Positions 8,576-17,844 of a stretch of 48,168 bases of DNA are shown here, one piece after another. The position numbers were made by a program, and so were the translations under genes. The notes below the pieces were generated by a model. That model had not been told where the DNA came from, made no database searches, and worked only from the letters and a program-made list of their open reading frames with translations. How positions within the stretch are numbered: position 1 is the stretch's first letter; each line of letters begins with the position of its first letter. The stretch spans positions 1 through 48,168 of the forward strand of contig JAIPGC010000004.1 of assembly GCA_021736335.1 (NCBI GenBank). Reading direction: 5' to 3'. The DNA comes from Acholeplasmataceae bacterium. Its GTDB lineage: Bacteria; Bacillota_I; Bacilli_A; Acholeplasmatales; Acholeplasmataceae.

Positions 8576-9667
8576 ATGAAAAATAACAATCTTGATAAAA
8601 AAGTAAAACTATATAATAAACCATTTTCTTTTCATGTTAACGTGGACAGTTTTATACCTGCGACTGCAGAAGAAAGAAGACAACAAATACTTTTAAGAGA
8701 AAGTACCAGTTTTTGGAAAGATGGTTTAAGAAGATTATGGAAAAACAAGGTTGCTATGACTTGTGTCTTTATTCTAACGATCATCATCATCTCTATCATT
8801 GTCATACCCATGGTTTGGCCATACGCATATGATGATCAACTCGGTGTTACACAAGGACAACCAGTGGATCCTTCATTTGCCAATTTAAAACCTTTTCAAT
8901 ATGGAGAGACAGAACTTGAAATTATAGCTGATGGTGGAGATGTTTTTCCTCATATATTTGGAACAGATACAGCAGGTAGAGATTATTTTATTCGTGTGAT
9001 CTATGGTGCTCGTGTTTCACTAGCTGTTGGATTCTTCGCAAGTATTATCGTTTTAATTATAGGAACACTTTATGGATCTATATCAGGATACATTGGAGGG
9101 AAACTCGATTTATTCATGATGCGTATTGTTGATATCATTTATTCACTTCCAGATATGCTGGTCATCATTATACTTTCAGTGGTGCTCAATCAGATCTTTA
9201 AAGACACTCTAGCGAATTCTGTTTTTGCCTCATTAGGGGCGAACATGATTAGTATATTTATTGTATTTGGATTACTTTATTGGGTTGGTATGGCAAGACT
9301 AATTAGAGGACAAATACTCACTCTTAAAGAACAAGATTATGTCTTAGCTGCGAAGTCAATTGGTGCTTCACATGGACGTATCATTAGAAAGCACTTATTA
9401 CCAAACTCCATTAGTGTCATCATCATATCAACTGCTTTACAAATTCCAAGTGCTATTTTTACAGAAAGCTTCCTTAGTTTCTTAGGACTGGGTGTTTCAG
9501 CACCTATGCCTTCGTTAGGATCTCTAGCAAGCAATGCATTAAGTGGTGTTTATAGTTATACTTATCGTTTAATTATTCCAGCTATATTTATTAGCTTAAT
9601 TGTTTTATCACTCAATTTGCTTGGCGATGGATTAAGGGATGCCTTTGATCCAAAAATGAAAGTTTAG
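8576..9667 (+). CDS. oppC: Oligopeptide ABC transporter permease OppC
   Basis: This is the second membrane subunit of the peptide importer. The 363-residue protein has a cytoplasmic N-terminal extension of about 65 residues, a first TM helix (around 62-82), an extracytoplasmic loop with HIFGTDTAGRDYF (a hallmark of DppC/OppC), and the EAA loop EQDYVLAAKSIGASHGRIIRKHLLPN. It ends with the family motif LNLLGDGLRDAFDPK. It lies 22 bases after oppB and 8 bases before oppD. The N-terminal PATAEERRQQ region is longer than in most DppC but common in OppC of Bacillota. Confidence 0.94.
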   Translation: MKNNNLDKKVKLYNKPFSFHVNVDSFIPATAEERRQQILLRESTSFWKDGLRRLWKNKVAMTCVFILTIIIISIIVIPMVWPYAYDDQLGVTQGQPVDPSFANLKPFQYGETELEIIADGGDVFPHIFGTDTAGRDYFIRVIYGARVSLAVGFFASIIVLIIGTLYGSISGYIGGKLDLFMMRIVDIIYSLPDMLVIIILSVVLNQIFKDTLANSVFASLGANMISIFIVFGLLYWVGMARLIRGQILTLKEQDYVLAAKSIGASHGRIIRKHLLPNSISVIIISTALQIPSAIFTESFLSFLGLGVSAPMPSLGSLASNALSGVYSYTYRLIIPAIFISLIVLSLNLLGDGLRDAFDPKMKV

Positions 9668-9675
9668 GTGATGAC

Positions 9676-10686
9676 ATGAGCTTATTAGAAGTTAGAGATT
9701 TAAAAACATCATTTTTAACTGATTCTGGAGAAGTTAAGGCTGTTGACGGCATCTCATTTAATGTCGAAAAAGGAAGAGTATTAGGTATTGTAGGAGAATC
9801 AGGTAGTGGTAAGAGTGTTACAGCATATTCACTGATGCAGATTTTATCCAATCCTGGAAAAATAACTGGTGGAAGTATTAAATTTGATGGAGAAGAACTC
9901 GTTAATGCTGAAAAGAAGGTTCTTCGCAACATAAGAGGCAGCAAAATCAGCATGATCTTTCAAGACCCAATGACAAGTCTTAATCCAGTATTTACAATTG
10001 GTAATCAACTGATTGAAGCCATTATGCTTCATACAGATAGAAACAAGGCTCAAGCAACTGTTCGTGCTATAGAAATGATCAAGCTTGTAGGAATCAATGA
10101 CCCAGAAAAACGGTTAAAACAATATCCACATGAACTATCAGGTGGTATGAGACAACGTGTCATGATAGCTATTGCACTTGCTTGTGAACCCGATATACTT
10201 ATTGCTGATGAACCTACAACAGCATTGGATGTTACCATTCAAGCTCAAATTCTTGAATTAATGAAGAAGCTTCAAAAAGAATTAGGTATGGCAATCATCA
10301 TGGTCACCCACGATTTAGGTGTTATTGTGACGATGTGTGATGAAGTAATCGTTATGTATGCCGGAAAGATTTGTGAAAAAGGAAGTGTAGATGAAATTTT
10401 CTATGATCCTAAACATGAGTATACAAAGGGTTTATTAAAGTCGATACCTTATGGGTCAAAGACTTTAGGGCGTTTGGTACCAATCGAAGGATCACCTGTT
10501 GACATGATGAACATGCCAAAAGGATGTGCTTTTGCTCCACGCTGTAGCAAAGCAATGAAAATATGTTTAGAGCACAAATGTGAAGAGGTTCACCTTTCAG
10601 GAACGCATAGTGCAGCCTGTTGGGTAAACATCAAGGAAAAAATAGATAAAAAAGAAATTGTACCAATTAAGGCAAATGAAGAATAA
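9676..10686 (+). CDS. oppD: Oligopeptide ABC transporter ATPase OppD
   Basis: This is the first of two ATPases of the peptide importer. The 336-residue product has Walker A GESGSGKSV, Q-loop FQDPMTSLNP, signature LSGGMRQRV, Walker B ILIADEPTTALD and the C-terminal oligopeptide-transporter domain with cysteines in GCAFAPRCSKAMKIC. Equivalent cysteine clusters ligate an iron-sulfur cluster in at least one structurally studied dipeptide transporter. TGAG before the ATG is a modest ribosome site, and the gene follows oppC closely. Confidence 0.95.
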   Translation: MSLLEVRDLKTSFLTDSGEVKAVDGISFNVEKGRVLGIVGESGSGKSVTAYSLMQILSNPGKITGGSIKFDGEELVNAEKKVLRNIRGSKISMIFQDPMTSLNPVFTIGNQLIEAIMLHTDRNKAQATVRAIEMIKLVGINDPEKRLKQYPHELSGGMRQRVMIAIALACEPDILIADEPTTALDVTIQAQILELMKKLQKELGMAIIMVTHDLGVIVTMCDEVIVMYAGKICEKGSVDEIFYDPKHEYTKGLLKSIPYGSKTLGRLVPIEGSPVDMMNMPKGCAFAPRCSKAMKICLEHKCEEVHLSGTHSAACWVNIKEKIDKKEIVPIKANEE

Positions 10687-10719
10687 ACTAAGACCTTATG
10701 AGAATTGGAGGTGATGATT

Positions 10720-11706
10720 ATGATTGAAAATGAATCCAAGAAAATTTTAGTAGAAGTTGTTGGGCTTAAACAATATTTTGACATCCAAACAGGTTTTCTA
10801 AAATCAAAAAAACTGAAAGCAGTAGATGGTATTTCCTTTAAAATCAATCAAGGAGAGACCTTAGGTCTAGTAGGTGAATCAGGTTGTGGTAAAACCACAG
10901 CTGGTAGATCTTTATTGCATCTATATGAACCAACTGCTGGCCAGATATTTTTTAATGAACAAGAAATAAAGACAAAAGAAGATATTGAAAATTTTAGACA
11001 AAATGCATCGATGGTATTTCAGGATCCATATTCATCACTGAATCCGAGAATGACCATCGGAGATATCATTGGCGAGCCTTTGGATGTCCATCATTTGTAT
11101 GCTACAAAGGAAGAAAGAAGTGCTCGCATCAGAGAGTTGATGGAACTCGTTGGTTTATCAAGCGAACATGCTACAAGATATGCACATGAATTTAGTGGAG
11201 GGCAACGACAAAGAGTTGGTATTGCTAGAGCTTTGGCTGTTAGCCCACAACTGATTGTATGTGACGAACCTGTATCAGCATTAGATGTATCCATCCAAGC
11301 TCAAATCATTAATATGTTTGAAGATTTACAAGCTAAACTTGGACTTACCTATTTGTTCATTGCACATGATTTATTGGTTGTAAGACATATCAGCGATAAA
11401 ATCGCTGTCATGTATCTAGGTGAAATTGTTGAAACTGCTTATACAGAGGAATTATTTAAATCACCACTTCATCCATACACCAAATCATTGATGTCTGCAG
11501 TACCTTCACCAGATCCAAAGACTGCAAGAACATCACAACGTATTGTTTTAACAGGTGATGTTCCAAGTCCACTAGCAAAACCAAGTGGATGTCCGTTTAG
11601 AACAAGATGTCCTCAGGCTCATGAAAGATGCATATCTGAAAAGCCTGAATTAAGAGAGATAACTGCAGATCATTTTGCGAGTTGTCATTTATTAGATGAT
11701 TTATAA
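10720..11706 (+). CDS. oppF: Oligopeptide ABC transporter ATPase OppF
   Basis: This is the second ATPase of the importer, pairing with OppD. The 328-residue product has Walker [11 protein letters not shown]-loop [11 protein letters not shown], signature FSGGQRQRV, Walker [13 protein letters not shown] and a C-terminal cysteine cluster ([15 protein letters not shown]). The region contains in-frame TTG, GTG and ATG codons from 10705 on. The ATG at 10720 is preferred because GGAGG (10707-10711) sits 8 bases before it, while the ATG at 10714 would be too close. Confidence 0.95.
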   Translation: MIENESKKILVEVVGLKQYFDIQTGFLKSKKLKAVDGISFKINQGETLGLVGESGCGKTTAGRSLLHLYEPTAGQIFFNEQEIKTKEDIENFRQNASMVFQDPYSSLNPRMTIGDIIGEPLDVHHLYATKEERSARIRELMELVGLSSEHATRYAHEFSGGQRQRVGIARALAVSPQLIVCDEPVSALDVSIQAQIINMFEDLQAKLGLTYLFIAHDLLVVRHISDKIAVMYLGEIVETAYTEELFKSPLHPYTKSLMSAVPSPDPKTARTSQRIVLTGDVPSPLAKPSGCPFRTRCPQAHERCISEKPELREITADHFASCHLLDDL

Positions 11707-11751
11707 AATCTAGAGCATTTTAGGTTTTAAAATAAAAAGGAGAGAGGAAAT

Positions 11752-13536
11752 ATGAAAAAAATTGGTTTATTAGTTTTATCGCTAGCACTAGTTTTAGTTT
11801 TATTCGGTTGCAACAAACCTGGTAGCGAATCAGTAAAAACAGTTGATAATTCAGAAGCTGAAATTTACTCAATGGATTTATCTGATATTCCAGGATACGA
11901 AAGTTATGTTGTAACAAATGGTACTTGGGCTGAAACATATGATGTCATTATCGGTTTATCAAGACTCGAAACAGATGCAGTCAAGAGAACGGCATTATAT
12001 CATGCAGCAGAAGATTTATTGATGTTTACTGGAATGATTGTTCCATTGTACTACTATACTGACTTATTTATGGCAGCTACAGGAGTTGATGGAGTCTTTA
12101 CAACACCAACCAGTATTAAGATTTTTAAGTTTGCTACGATTGACGATGTAGGAACTAACATGAATATTTGTCTTGCTTCCGAGCCAGATACAATCGATCC
12201 TGCACTTAATAGTTCTGTTGATGGTGCTACATACATCACACATGCATTTTCTGCACTTACAGGATACAATGCTGACAATCAGCTTGTAGCAGATTTAGCT
12301 GTAGCTATACCAACACCTACTGAAAATCTTGACGGAACAGTTACTTATGTATTTGAACTAAGAACAGGTCTTAAATGGTCAGATGGTTCAGCATTAACAG
12401 CTGCAGATTTTGAATATTCTTGGAGACGCGCAGCTGCTGATGAAACAGCTTCAGATTATGGTTACCTATTCTCAATTATTGATGGTTATGATGATGGTGA
12501 TCTAAATATTGATGCAGTTGATGCAACTCATTTTTCGGTAACATTAAATGTTGATGTTCCTTACTTTTTAGAATTGATAAGCAATCCAACATTTATGCCA
12601 GTTAAACAATCAATCGTTGAAGCTGATCCAGATGGATGGGCAACAGATCCAGCAACTTATATTACAAATGGTGCTTATTATGTTAGTTCATGGGATCACA
12701 ATTCAAAGATCGTTTTGACAAAGAATGATGAGTATTGGAATGCAGATTCTATCGTCATGGAACAATTAACTTTCTGGTTATCAGATGATGATATTGCTAT
12801 TCTATCTAATTTCAAGAGTGGTACATATGATTTCATTGACAATGTTCCAAATGATGAAATTGCAGATTTGAAAGTGAATTATGCAGATGAATTCTTTATC
12901 ACTGGTCAATTAGGTACATATTTTACTGTATTCAGTAATAATAAAGACTTACTTCCATCAAAAGTTTCTGAAGATATGACCGCTGAAGAAAATTTACTTG
13001 CTAACATGGAAATTCGCAAAGCTTTATCTTTACTCCTTGACCGCAACTACATTGTTGAAGAAATCGGTCAAGCAGGACAACTTCCAGCATCATCTTATGT
13101 TGCTATGGGTATTACAAATGCTGATGGATCACAATTTTATCTAAGTGCAGGACATTCATCTAGTTTTATCGGATACTATAATACAGCAGCAAGCGCATAT
13201 GCTGCAAACTGTGCAGAAGCAGTTGAAATATTGAAACAATACTTTGAATATGATGAAGATACAGATAAGTTTACAAACTTCACTACATTTGATTATCTAT
13301 TCAATACAAGTACTGGACACCAAGCAATTGCTGAATATATCCAAGCTGCATTTGAAGCATATGGTATCAATATCACATTGGTCAATCAAGAATGGGGAAC
13401 TTTCCTTAACACTAGAAAGAATGGTGAATACACATTTGCTCGTAGTGGTTGGTTAGGTGACTTTAATGATGCAATCACATTCCTTGATATGTGGACATCT
13501 GATTCTGGTAACAATGATGCTCAATTTGGTAAATAA
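11752..13536 (+). CDS. oppA: Peptide-binding lipoprotein OppA, apparently circularly permuted
   Basis: This is the extracellular SBP_bac_5 receptor for the OppBCDF importer. The 594-residue protein starts with a lipoprotein signal (lipobox LFGC, Cys20), but what follows is out of family order. Residues about 43-128 (GTWAETYD, ALYHAAEDLL, IVPLYYYTDLF) are the segment normally found at the C-terminus of OppA. The usual mature N-terminus (LASEPDTIDPALNSSVDG) begins only near residue 140. The protein then runs through the normal order, including LRTGLKWSDG, and stops at WTSDSGNNDAQFGK, exactly where the relocated segment would normally follow. Total length is that of one ordinary OppA, so this is a permutation and not a duplication. 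It is the last gene of the operon, 45 bases after oppF, with AGGAGAGAGG upstream. Confidence 0.9.
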   Translation: MKKIGLLVLSLALVLVLFGCNKPGSESVKTVDNSEAEIYSMDLSDIPGYESYVVTNGTWAETYDVIIGLSRLETDAVKRTALYHAAEDLLMFTGMIVPLYYYTDLFMAATGVDGVFTTPTSIKIFKFATIDDVGTNMNICLASEPDTIDPALNSSVDGATYITHAFSALTGYNADNQLVADLAVAIPTPTENLDGTVTYVFELRTGLKWSDGSALTAADFEYSWRRAAADETASDYGYLFSIIDGYDDGDLNIDAVDATHFSVTLNVDVPYFLELISNPTFMPVKQSIVEADPDGWATDPATYITNGAYYVSSWDHNSKIVLTKNDEYWNADSIVMEQLTFWLSDDDIAILSNFKSGTYDFIDNVPNDEIADLKVNYADEFFITGQLGTYFTVFSNNKDLLPSKVSEDMTAEENLLANMEIRKALSLLLDRNYIVEEIGQAGQLPASSYVAMGITNADGSQFYLSAGHSSSFIGYYNTAASAYAANCAEAVEILKQYFEYDEDTDKFTNFTTFDYLFNTSTGHQAIAEYIQAAFEAYGINITLVNQEWGTFLNTRKNGEYTFARSGWLGDFNDAITFLDMWTSDSGNNDAQFGK

Positions 13537-13578
13537 ACATTATCCAAATTAAAATTTACGCTTTAGAATCAAATTGAT

Positions 13579-13615
13579 AAAAAATCCCAACTCGAGTTTA
13601 GAGTTGGGATTTTTC
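13579..13615. terminator. Bidirectional terminator between oppA and gcvPB
   Basis: AAAAATCCCAACTC pairs with GAGTTGGGATTTTT (arms within 13579-13593 and 13601-13614) around a 7-base loop, with T runs on both strands. It serves the convergent oppA and gcvPB ends. Confidence 0.9.
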
Positions 13616-15061
13616 TTATTTGATATCCTTGAATTTAACAATTGGATTTCTTGCTGCCTTGACTTCATCAAGTCTTCTTACGATGGTGTTATGAGGCGCA
13701 GTTTTTAACATTTCTGGATCTTCAATGGCTTCTTTTGCTACAATTCTCATGACATGAATGAATTCATCTAATGTTTGTTTGGATTCAACTTCTGTAGGTT
13801 CTATCATCATCGATTGGGAGAATATGAGTGGGAAGTAAATTGTTGGAGCATGGAATCCATAATCCAATAATCTTTTGGCAAGATCTAGTGTTCTTACACC
13901 AGTTGAGTTATCCTTGAGTCCATCAAAAACAAACTCATGCATACATGGACGATCAATTGGAAGCACAAATAGATCTTTAAGTGAATCCTTGATATAATTT
14001 GCATTAAGAACTGCTAAAGGTCCGATGTCACTCATGTTTTCTTTGCCTAAGGTCATCATATAGACATAAGCTCTGATATAAACACTTGCATTGCCATAAA
14101 ACTGTCCTAATGCCCCTATAGAGTCATTTGAGTTCTCAAAGAAGTAGAAGCCATCTTTTTCCTTAACAATCGGATTAGGAAGGAAATTGATGAGTTTTTC
14201 ACAAACACCAACTGGACCAGATCCTGGACCGCCACCACCATGTGGTGTGGAAAATGTCTTATGTAAATTAATATGTGTAATATCAAAACCCATATCACCA
14301 GGTTTAGCTTTACCTAATAGGGCATTTAAATTAGCTCCATCATAATAAAGTAATCCACCTGCTTCATGAACTAATCTTGATACTTCTAAAATGTCTTTTT
14401 CAAAGACACCTGCAGTATTAGGGTTTGTAAGCATCAAACCAGCAATCTCATCATTGAGAACTGCCTTTAGAGCTTCTAAATTGACTGTTCCATCAGGATT
14501 AGATTTGATTTCAACTGTATCAAATCCACAAACTGTTGCACTTGCTGGATTGGTTCCATGTGCACTATCTGGGACAATGATCTTATTTCTTTTGTGATCA
14601 TTGTTTTTTTGATGATAAGCCTTGATAATCATTAGACCAGCGAGTTCACCATGTGCACCTGCAAATGGATTTAAAGAATAAGCTGCTAATCCGGATATTT
14701 CTGACAACATTTTTTGAGTGTCATGATAAATATTTAATAATCCTTGAACTGTTTCAACAGGTTGTAATGGATGAATATTAGCAAAACCAGAAAGAGTTGC
14801 TAACTCATCATTTATTTTCGGATTATATTTCATAGTGCAAGATCCAAGAGGATAGAATCCTGTTTCAACACCAAAATTCTTTTGACTGACATTTGTATAA
14901 TGTCTGACGACATCAAATTCGGATACTTCGGGTAGCTCAGCCTTTTGGTCTCTTGTGATTTCTTTAGGGAGATGAACTTTAGGAAGATTCTTTTTCTCTA
15001 AATGATAACCGATACGGTTTTCTTCTGATATTTCAAATATCAATTGATCATAGTATTTCAT
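13616..15061 (-). CDS. gcvPB: Glycine dehydrogenase (decarboxylating) subunit 2
   Basis: This is the PLP-binding half of the split P-protein, which decarboxylates glycine and passes the aminomethyl group to lipoyl-GcvH. The 481-residue product has the PLP lysine, Lys268, in INLHKTFSTPHGGGG, and the family segments GFYPLGSCTMKYNP and DSAHGTNPASA. Its ATG overlaps the gcvPA stop by 4 bases (ATGA), as expected for stoichiometric translation. It is the last gene of the gcv operon. Confidence 0.97.
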   Translation of the reverse strand: MKYYDQLIFEISEENRIGYHLEKKNLPKVHLPKEITRDQKAELPEVSEFDVVRHYTNVSQKNFGVETGFYPLGSCTMKYNPKINDELATLSGFANIHPLQPVETVQGLLNIYHDTQKMLSEISGLAAYSLNPFAGAHGELAGLMIIKAYHQKNNDHKRNKIIVPDSAHGTNPASATVCGFDTVEIKSNPDGTVNLEALKAVLNDEIAGLMLTNPNTAGVFEKDILEVSRLVHEAGGLLYYDGANLNALLGKAKPGDMGFDITHINLHKTFSTPHGGGGPGSGPVGVCEKLINFLPNPIVKEKDGFYFFENSNDSIGALGQFYGNASVYIRAYVYMMTLGKENMSDIGPLAVLNANYIKDSLKDLFVLPIDRPCMHEFVFDGLKDNSTGVRTLDLAKRLLDYGFHAPTIYFPLIFSQSMMIEPTEVESKQTLDEFIHVMRIVAKEAIEDPEMLKTAPHNTIVRRLDEVKAARNPIVKFKDIK

Positions 15062-16371
15062 AGCTGTTCCACCACCTTTTGCACAAGATGATCCATTTCT
15101 TCAATTGTTCGTCTTTCTGTGACTGCGAATAATAAAAGATTATCTCCAAGATGAAGAGGTCCTAAAATACCATCTGAAAGGAGTGATTTTTCGAAAGCAG
15201 CTACATCAAATTTAGCTTTTAGTGTAAATTCTTTGAAGAATGGTTCATTGCTAATCATTTCAAACTTATTAGTATCTAAAAGTTTTTGATAGAGGTAATG
15301 AGCACCTTGCATAGATTCAGTTGCAACATCAATTAAGCCTTGTTTGCCCATCGTAGATAGGTAAATTGTCACAGCTAATGCCATTAACGATTGGTTTGAG
15401 CATATATTCGAATTTGCTTTTGCACGTCTGATGTGTTGTTCTCTTGCTTGCAAGGTTAACACAAATGCGCGTTTGCCATCAACATCTGTGGTAACACCAC
15501 AGATTCTTCCTGGCATTTTTCTAACAAATTGATTGAGCGTGGCTAGATATCCACCATATGCTCCTCCAAATGATAAAGGAAGCCCAAATGATTGAAGATC
15601 ACCACATGCGATATCAGCATGATATGCTCCAGGTGTCTTGAGGAGTGCTAAGGATTGTCCTTCAGCATTCATGATGAACATGCCATCATGAGCATGAACA
15701 ACTTCAGCAAATCCTTCATAATTTTCAATAACACCAAAATAATTAGGATTTTGAACAATCAACCCCATAGAATCTTGCATATTATTCTTTATAAAATTCA
15801 AATCAGTTATAAAATTTTTTTGAGGAACGATAACGACTTCAATGTTTCTATATTTAGCATAAGTTTGAACGACTTCAATGATTCTTGGATTGACTGTTTC
15901 ACTGATTAAAATCTTATCCTTACCAGTTTGAGCCTTTGCCATAAACATTGCTTCAGCAGTAGAAGTTGCACCATCATACATGGATGCATTAGATACTTCC
16001 ATACCAGTAAGTTCACAAATCATCGATTGATATTCAAAAATATACTGAAGAGTGCCTTGTGCAACCTCAGGTTGATAAGGTGTATATGAAGTTAAAAATT
16101 CTTGACGGCTGATCAAGCTTTTTACCACACTTGGTGTGTAATGATCATAACTTCCAGCTCCTCTAAAGATTATAAGCTCTTGATTAAAAGAAGCTAAAGC
16201 TTTCATATGTTTGGTCAGATTATCATCTGATAGGGCACTTGGAATATCATAAGGGTTTTTCAAACGTAATGCCTTTGGAATAGACACAAATAAGTCATCA
16301 ATGGTTTCCACCTTTGAGACTAAAAGCATCTGTTCTATATCTTTATCTGTATGAGGCAGGTATTTATGCAT
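15058..16371 (-). CDS. gcvPA: Glycine dehydrogenase (decarboxylating) subunit 1
   Basis: This is the other half of the split P-protein, forming a heterotetramer with GcvPB. The 437-residue product begins MHKYLPHTDKDIEQML and carries the characteristic GAGSYDHYTPSVV and SYTPYQPEVAQGTLQ segments. It has no PLP lysine, as expected for this subunit. It starts 8 bases after gcvH and ends in the 4-base overlap with gcvPB. Confidence 0.96.
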   Translation of the reverse strand: MHKYLPHTDKDIEQMLLVSKVETIDDLFVSIPKALRLKNPYDIPSALSDDNLTKHMKALASFNQELIIFRGAGSYDHYTPSVVKSLISRQEFLTSYTPYQPEVAQGTLQYIFEYQSMICELTGMEVSNASMYDGATSTAEAMFMAKAQTGKDKILISETVNPRIIEVVQTYAKYRNIEVVIVPQKNFITDLNFIKNNMQDSMGLIVQNPNYFGVIENYEGFAEVVHAHDGMFIMNAEGQSLALLKTPGAYHADIACGDLQSFGLPLSFGGAYGGYLATLNQFVRKMPGRICGVTTDVDGKRAFVLTLQAREQHIRRAKANSNICSNQSLMALAVTIYLSTMGKQGLIDVATESMQGAHYLYQKLLDTNKFEMISNEPFFKEFTLKAKFDVAAFEKSLLSDGILGPLHLGDNLLLFAVTERRTIEEMDHLVQKVVEQL

Positions 16372-16379
16372 GATAACAC

Positions 16380-16754
16380 CTATTCCTCACAACAAGCTTT
16401 GTATTGGTCTGATTTTAATAATGAATCGAGTTCTTTGATATTAAGTATATCAATCTTGACTATCCAATTTCCATAAGGATCTTCATTGAGTTTTTCAGGA
16501 GAGTTGAGCAGTGTTGTATTAACTTCAACAATCTTACCTGAAACAGGTAGATAAAGGTCAGAAGCAGCCTTGACACTTTCAACAGCACCAAACATGTCAC
16601 CTTTTTTAATGGTGGATCCTACTTTTGGTAATTCAATAAAAACAACGTCACCCATACTGTGTTGAGCATAATCTGAAATGCCCACATAACCTTGATTGCC
16701 AGTCACTTTAATCCATTCGTGGCTTTCTGCGTACAACAAACCTTCTAAAATCAT
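16380..16754 (-). CDS. gcvH: Glycine cleavage system H protein
   Basis: This is the lipoyl carrier that shuttles the aminomethyl group between P and T proteins. The 124-residue product is normal length; Lys62 in ESVKAAS is the lipoylation site and GDVVFIELPKVG is conserved. The C-terminal tail ends in two adjacent cysteines (ACCEE), a small oddity of unknown meaning. It lies 10 bases after gcvT and 8 before gcvPA, with AGGAGG upstream. Confidence 0.97.
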   Translation of the reverse strand: MILEGLLYAESHEWIKVTGNQGYVGISDYAQHSMGDVVFIELPKVGSTIKKGDMFGAVESVKAASDLYLPVSGKIVEVNTTLLNSPEKLNEDPYGNWIVKIDILNIKELDSLLKSDQYKACCEE

Positions 16755-16764
16755 GTGAAACCTC

Positions 16765-17844
16765 CTATTTTTTATAATTCTTGATGTAGAATTTTCTATT
16801 TCTTACTTTTGCTGGAATTTTCTTATTTCTAATCAAAACTGATAATTCAGTTCCGATTGCTGAATACGCTAGATCAACTAATGCACAAGCAATTGGTGTT
16901 GATACATTAGGAAGAAGATAACCTGTTGTGATATGACCCACTAAAGTGTCATCTGAATATACTTCATAACCATGTCTTGGAATATTTCTTTCTAGTAATT
17001 CTAATCCAACAACCTTACGTTTTGGATCTTCTTTATACAATGCTAAAGCATCTCTTCCTATAAATGTTTTATCAAGTTTTACTGCAAAGTTTAATCCCGC
17101 TTCAACTGGGTTGATGGATTCACTAATTTCATGGCCATATAAGGGTAGATTTGCTTCAAATCTTAGGGTATCTCTTGAACCTAGACCACAGGGAACAGCA
17201 CCAGCTTCAATTGAATCATCCCATAATTGTGAGATTAAATAGTTTTTTGCATAGATTTCAAAACCATCTTCACCAGTATATCCTGTTCTAGAAACAATGA
17301 TATGAAGATCTTGATATGGAACCACTGCAAATGTCATGAATTTTAGATCTTTAACATCTTGTCCAACAATTTTGTTAATGTGTTCTAAAGCATTTGGTCC
17401 TTGAATAGCAATTTGACTAAAATCATTAGATTTATTGGAAACTTCAACATTAAAAGCTTTCGATTGAAGCATAACCCAATCAAAGTCTTTTTCCATATTA
17501 CCAGCATTGACTACAAGGAGAATTTGGGTTGGTTTAATGACATAAACTAATAGATCATCAACAACAAAACCTTGATTGTCACACATGAGAGCATATGTAA
17601 CTTTATGTGGTTCTTCTGTAATAATATTGGTTACTAGATGATTAACAAATGCTAGTGATTGTTCTCCGGTAACAACAAATTCACCCATATGCGAAACGTC
17701 AAAAATACCCATACTTGTTCGTACGGCAATATGCTCTTCAGTAATTCCTGTGTATGACACTGGCATACTGAATCCAGCATATTCAATCATTTTCGCGTTT
17801 AACGCTAGGTGTTTTTCGTATAATGCAGTGGTTTTCATAGACAT
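16765..17844 (-). CDS. gcvT: Aminomethyltransferase (glycine cleavage T protein)
   Basis: This enzyme transfers the methylene unit from GcvH to tetrahydrofolate and releases ammonia. The 359-residue product starts MSMKTTALYEKH and shows the family segments GIFDVSHMGE, FSQIAIQGPNA, SRTGYTGEDGFEIY and GLGSRDTLRFEA. It is the first gene of gcvT-H-PA-PB. AGGAGA is the ribosome site. The L protein (lpd) and glyA are not in the window. A cre-like motif lies in its leader. Confidence 0.96.
   Translation of the reverse strand: MSMKTTALYEKHLALNAKMIEYAGFSMPVSYTGITEEHIAVRTSMGIFDVSHMGEFVVTGEQSLAFVNHLVTNIITEEPHKVTYALMCDNQGFVVDDLLVYVIKPTQILLVVNAGNMEKDFDWVMLQSKAFNVEVSNKSNDFSQIAIQGPNALEHINKIVGQDVKDLKFMTFAVVPYQDLHIIVSRTGYTGEDGFEIYAKNYLISQLWDDSIEAGAVPCGLGSRDTLRFEANLPLYGHEISESINPVEAGLNFAVKLDKTFIGRDALALYKEDPKRKVVGLELLERNIPRHGYEVYSDDTLVGHITTGYLLPNVSTPIACALVDLAYSAIGTELSVLIRNKKIPAKVRNRKFYIKNYKK

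Noticed and set aside
11752-13536. OppA oddity as a frameshift or truncation
   Set aside because: The frame is continuous over 594 codons, the relocated segment is complete, and the total length is normal. A frameshift cannot move a segment from the end to the front.
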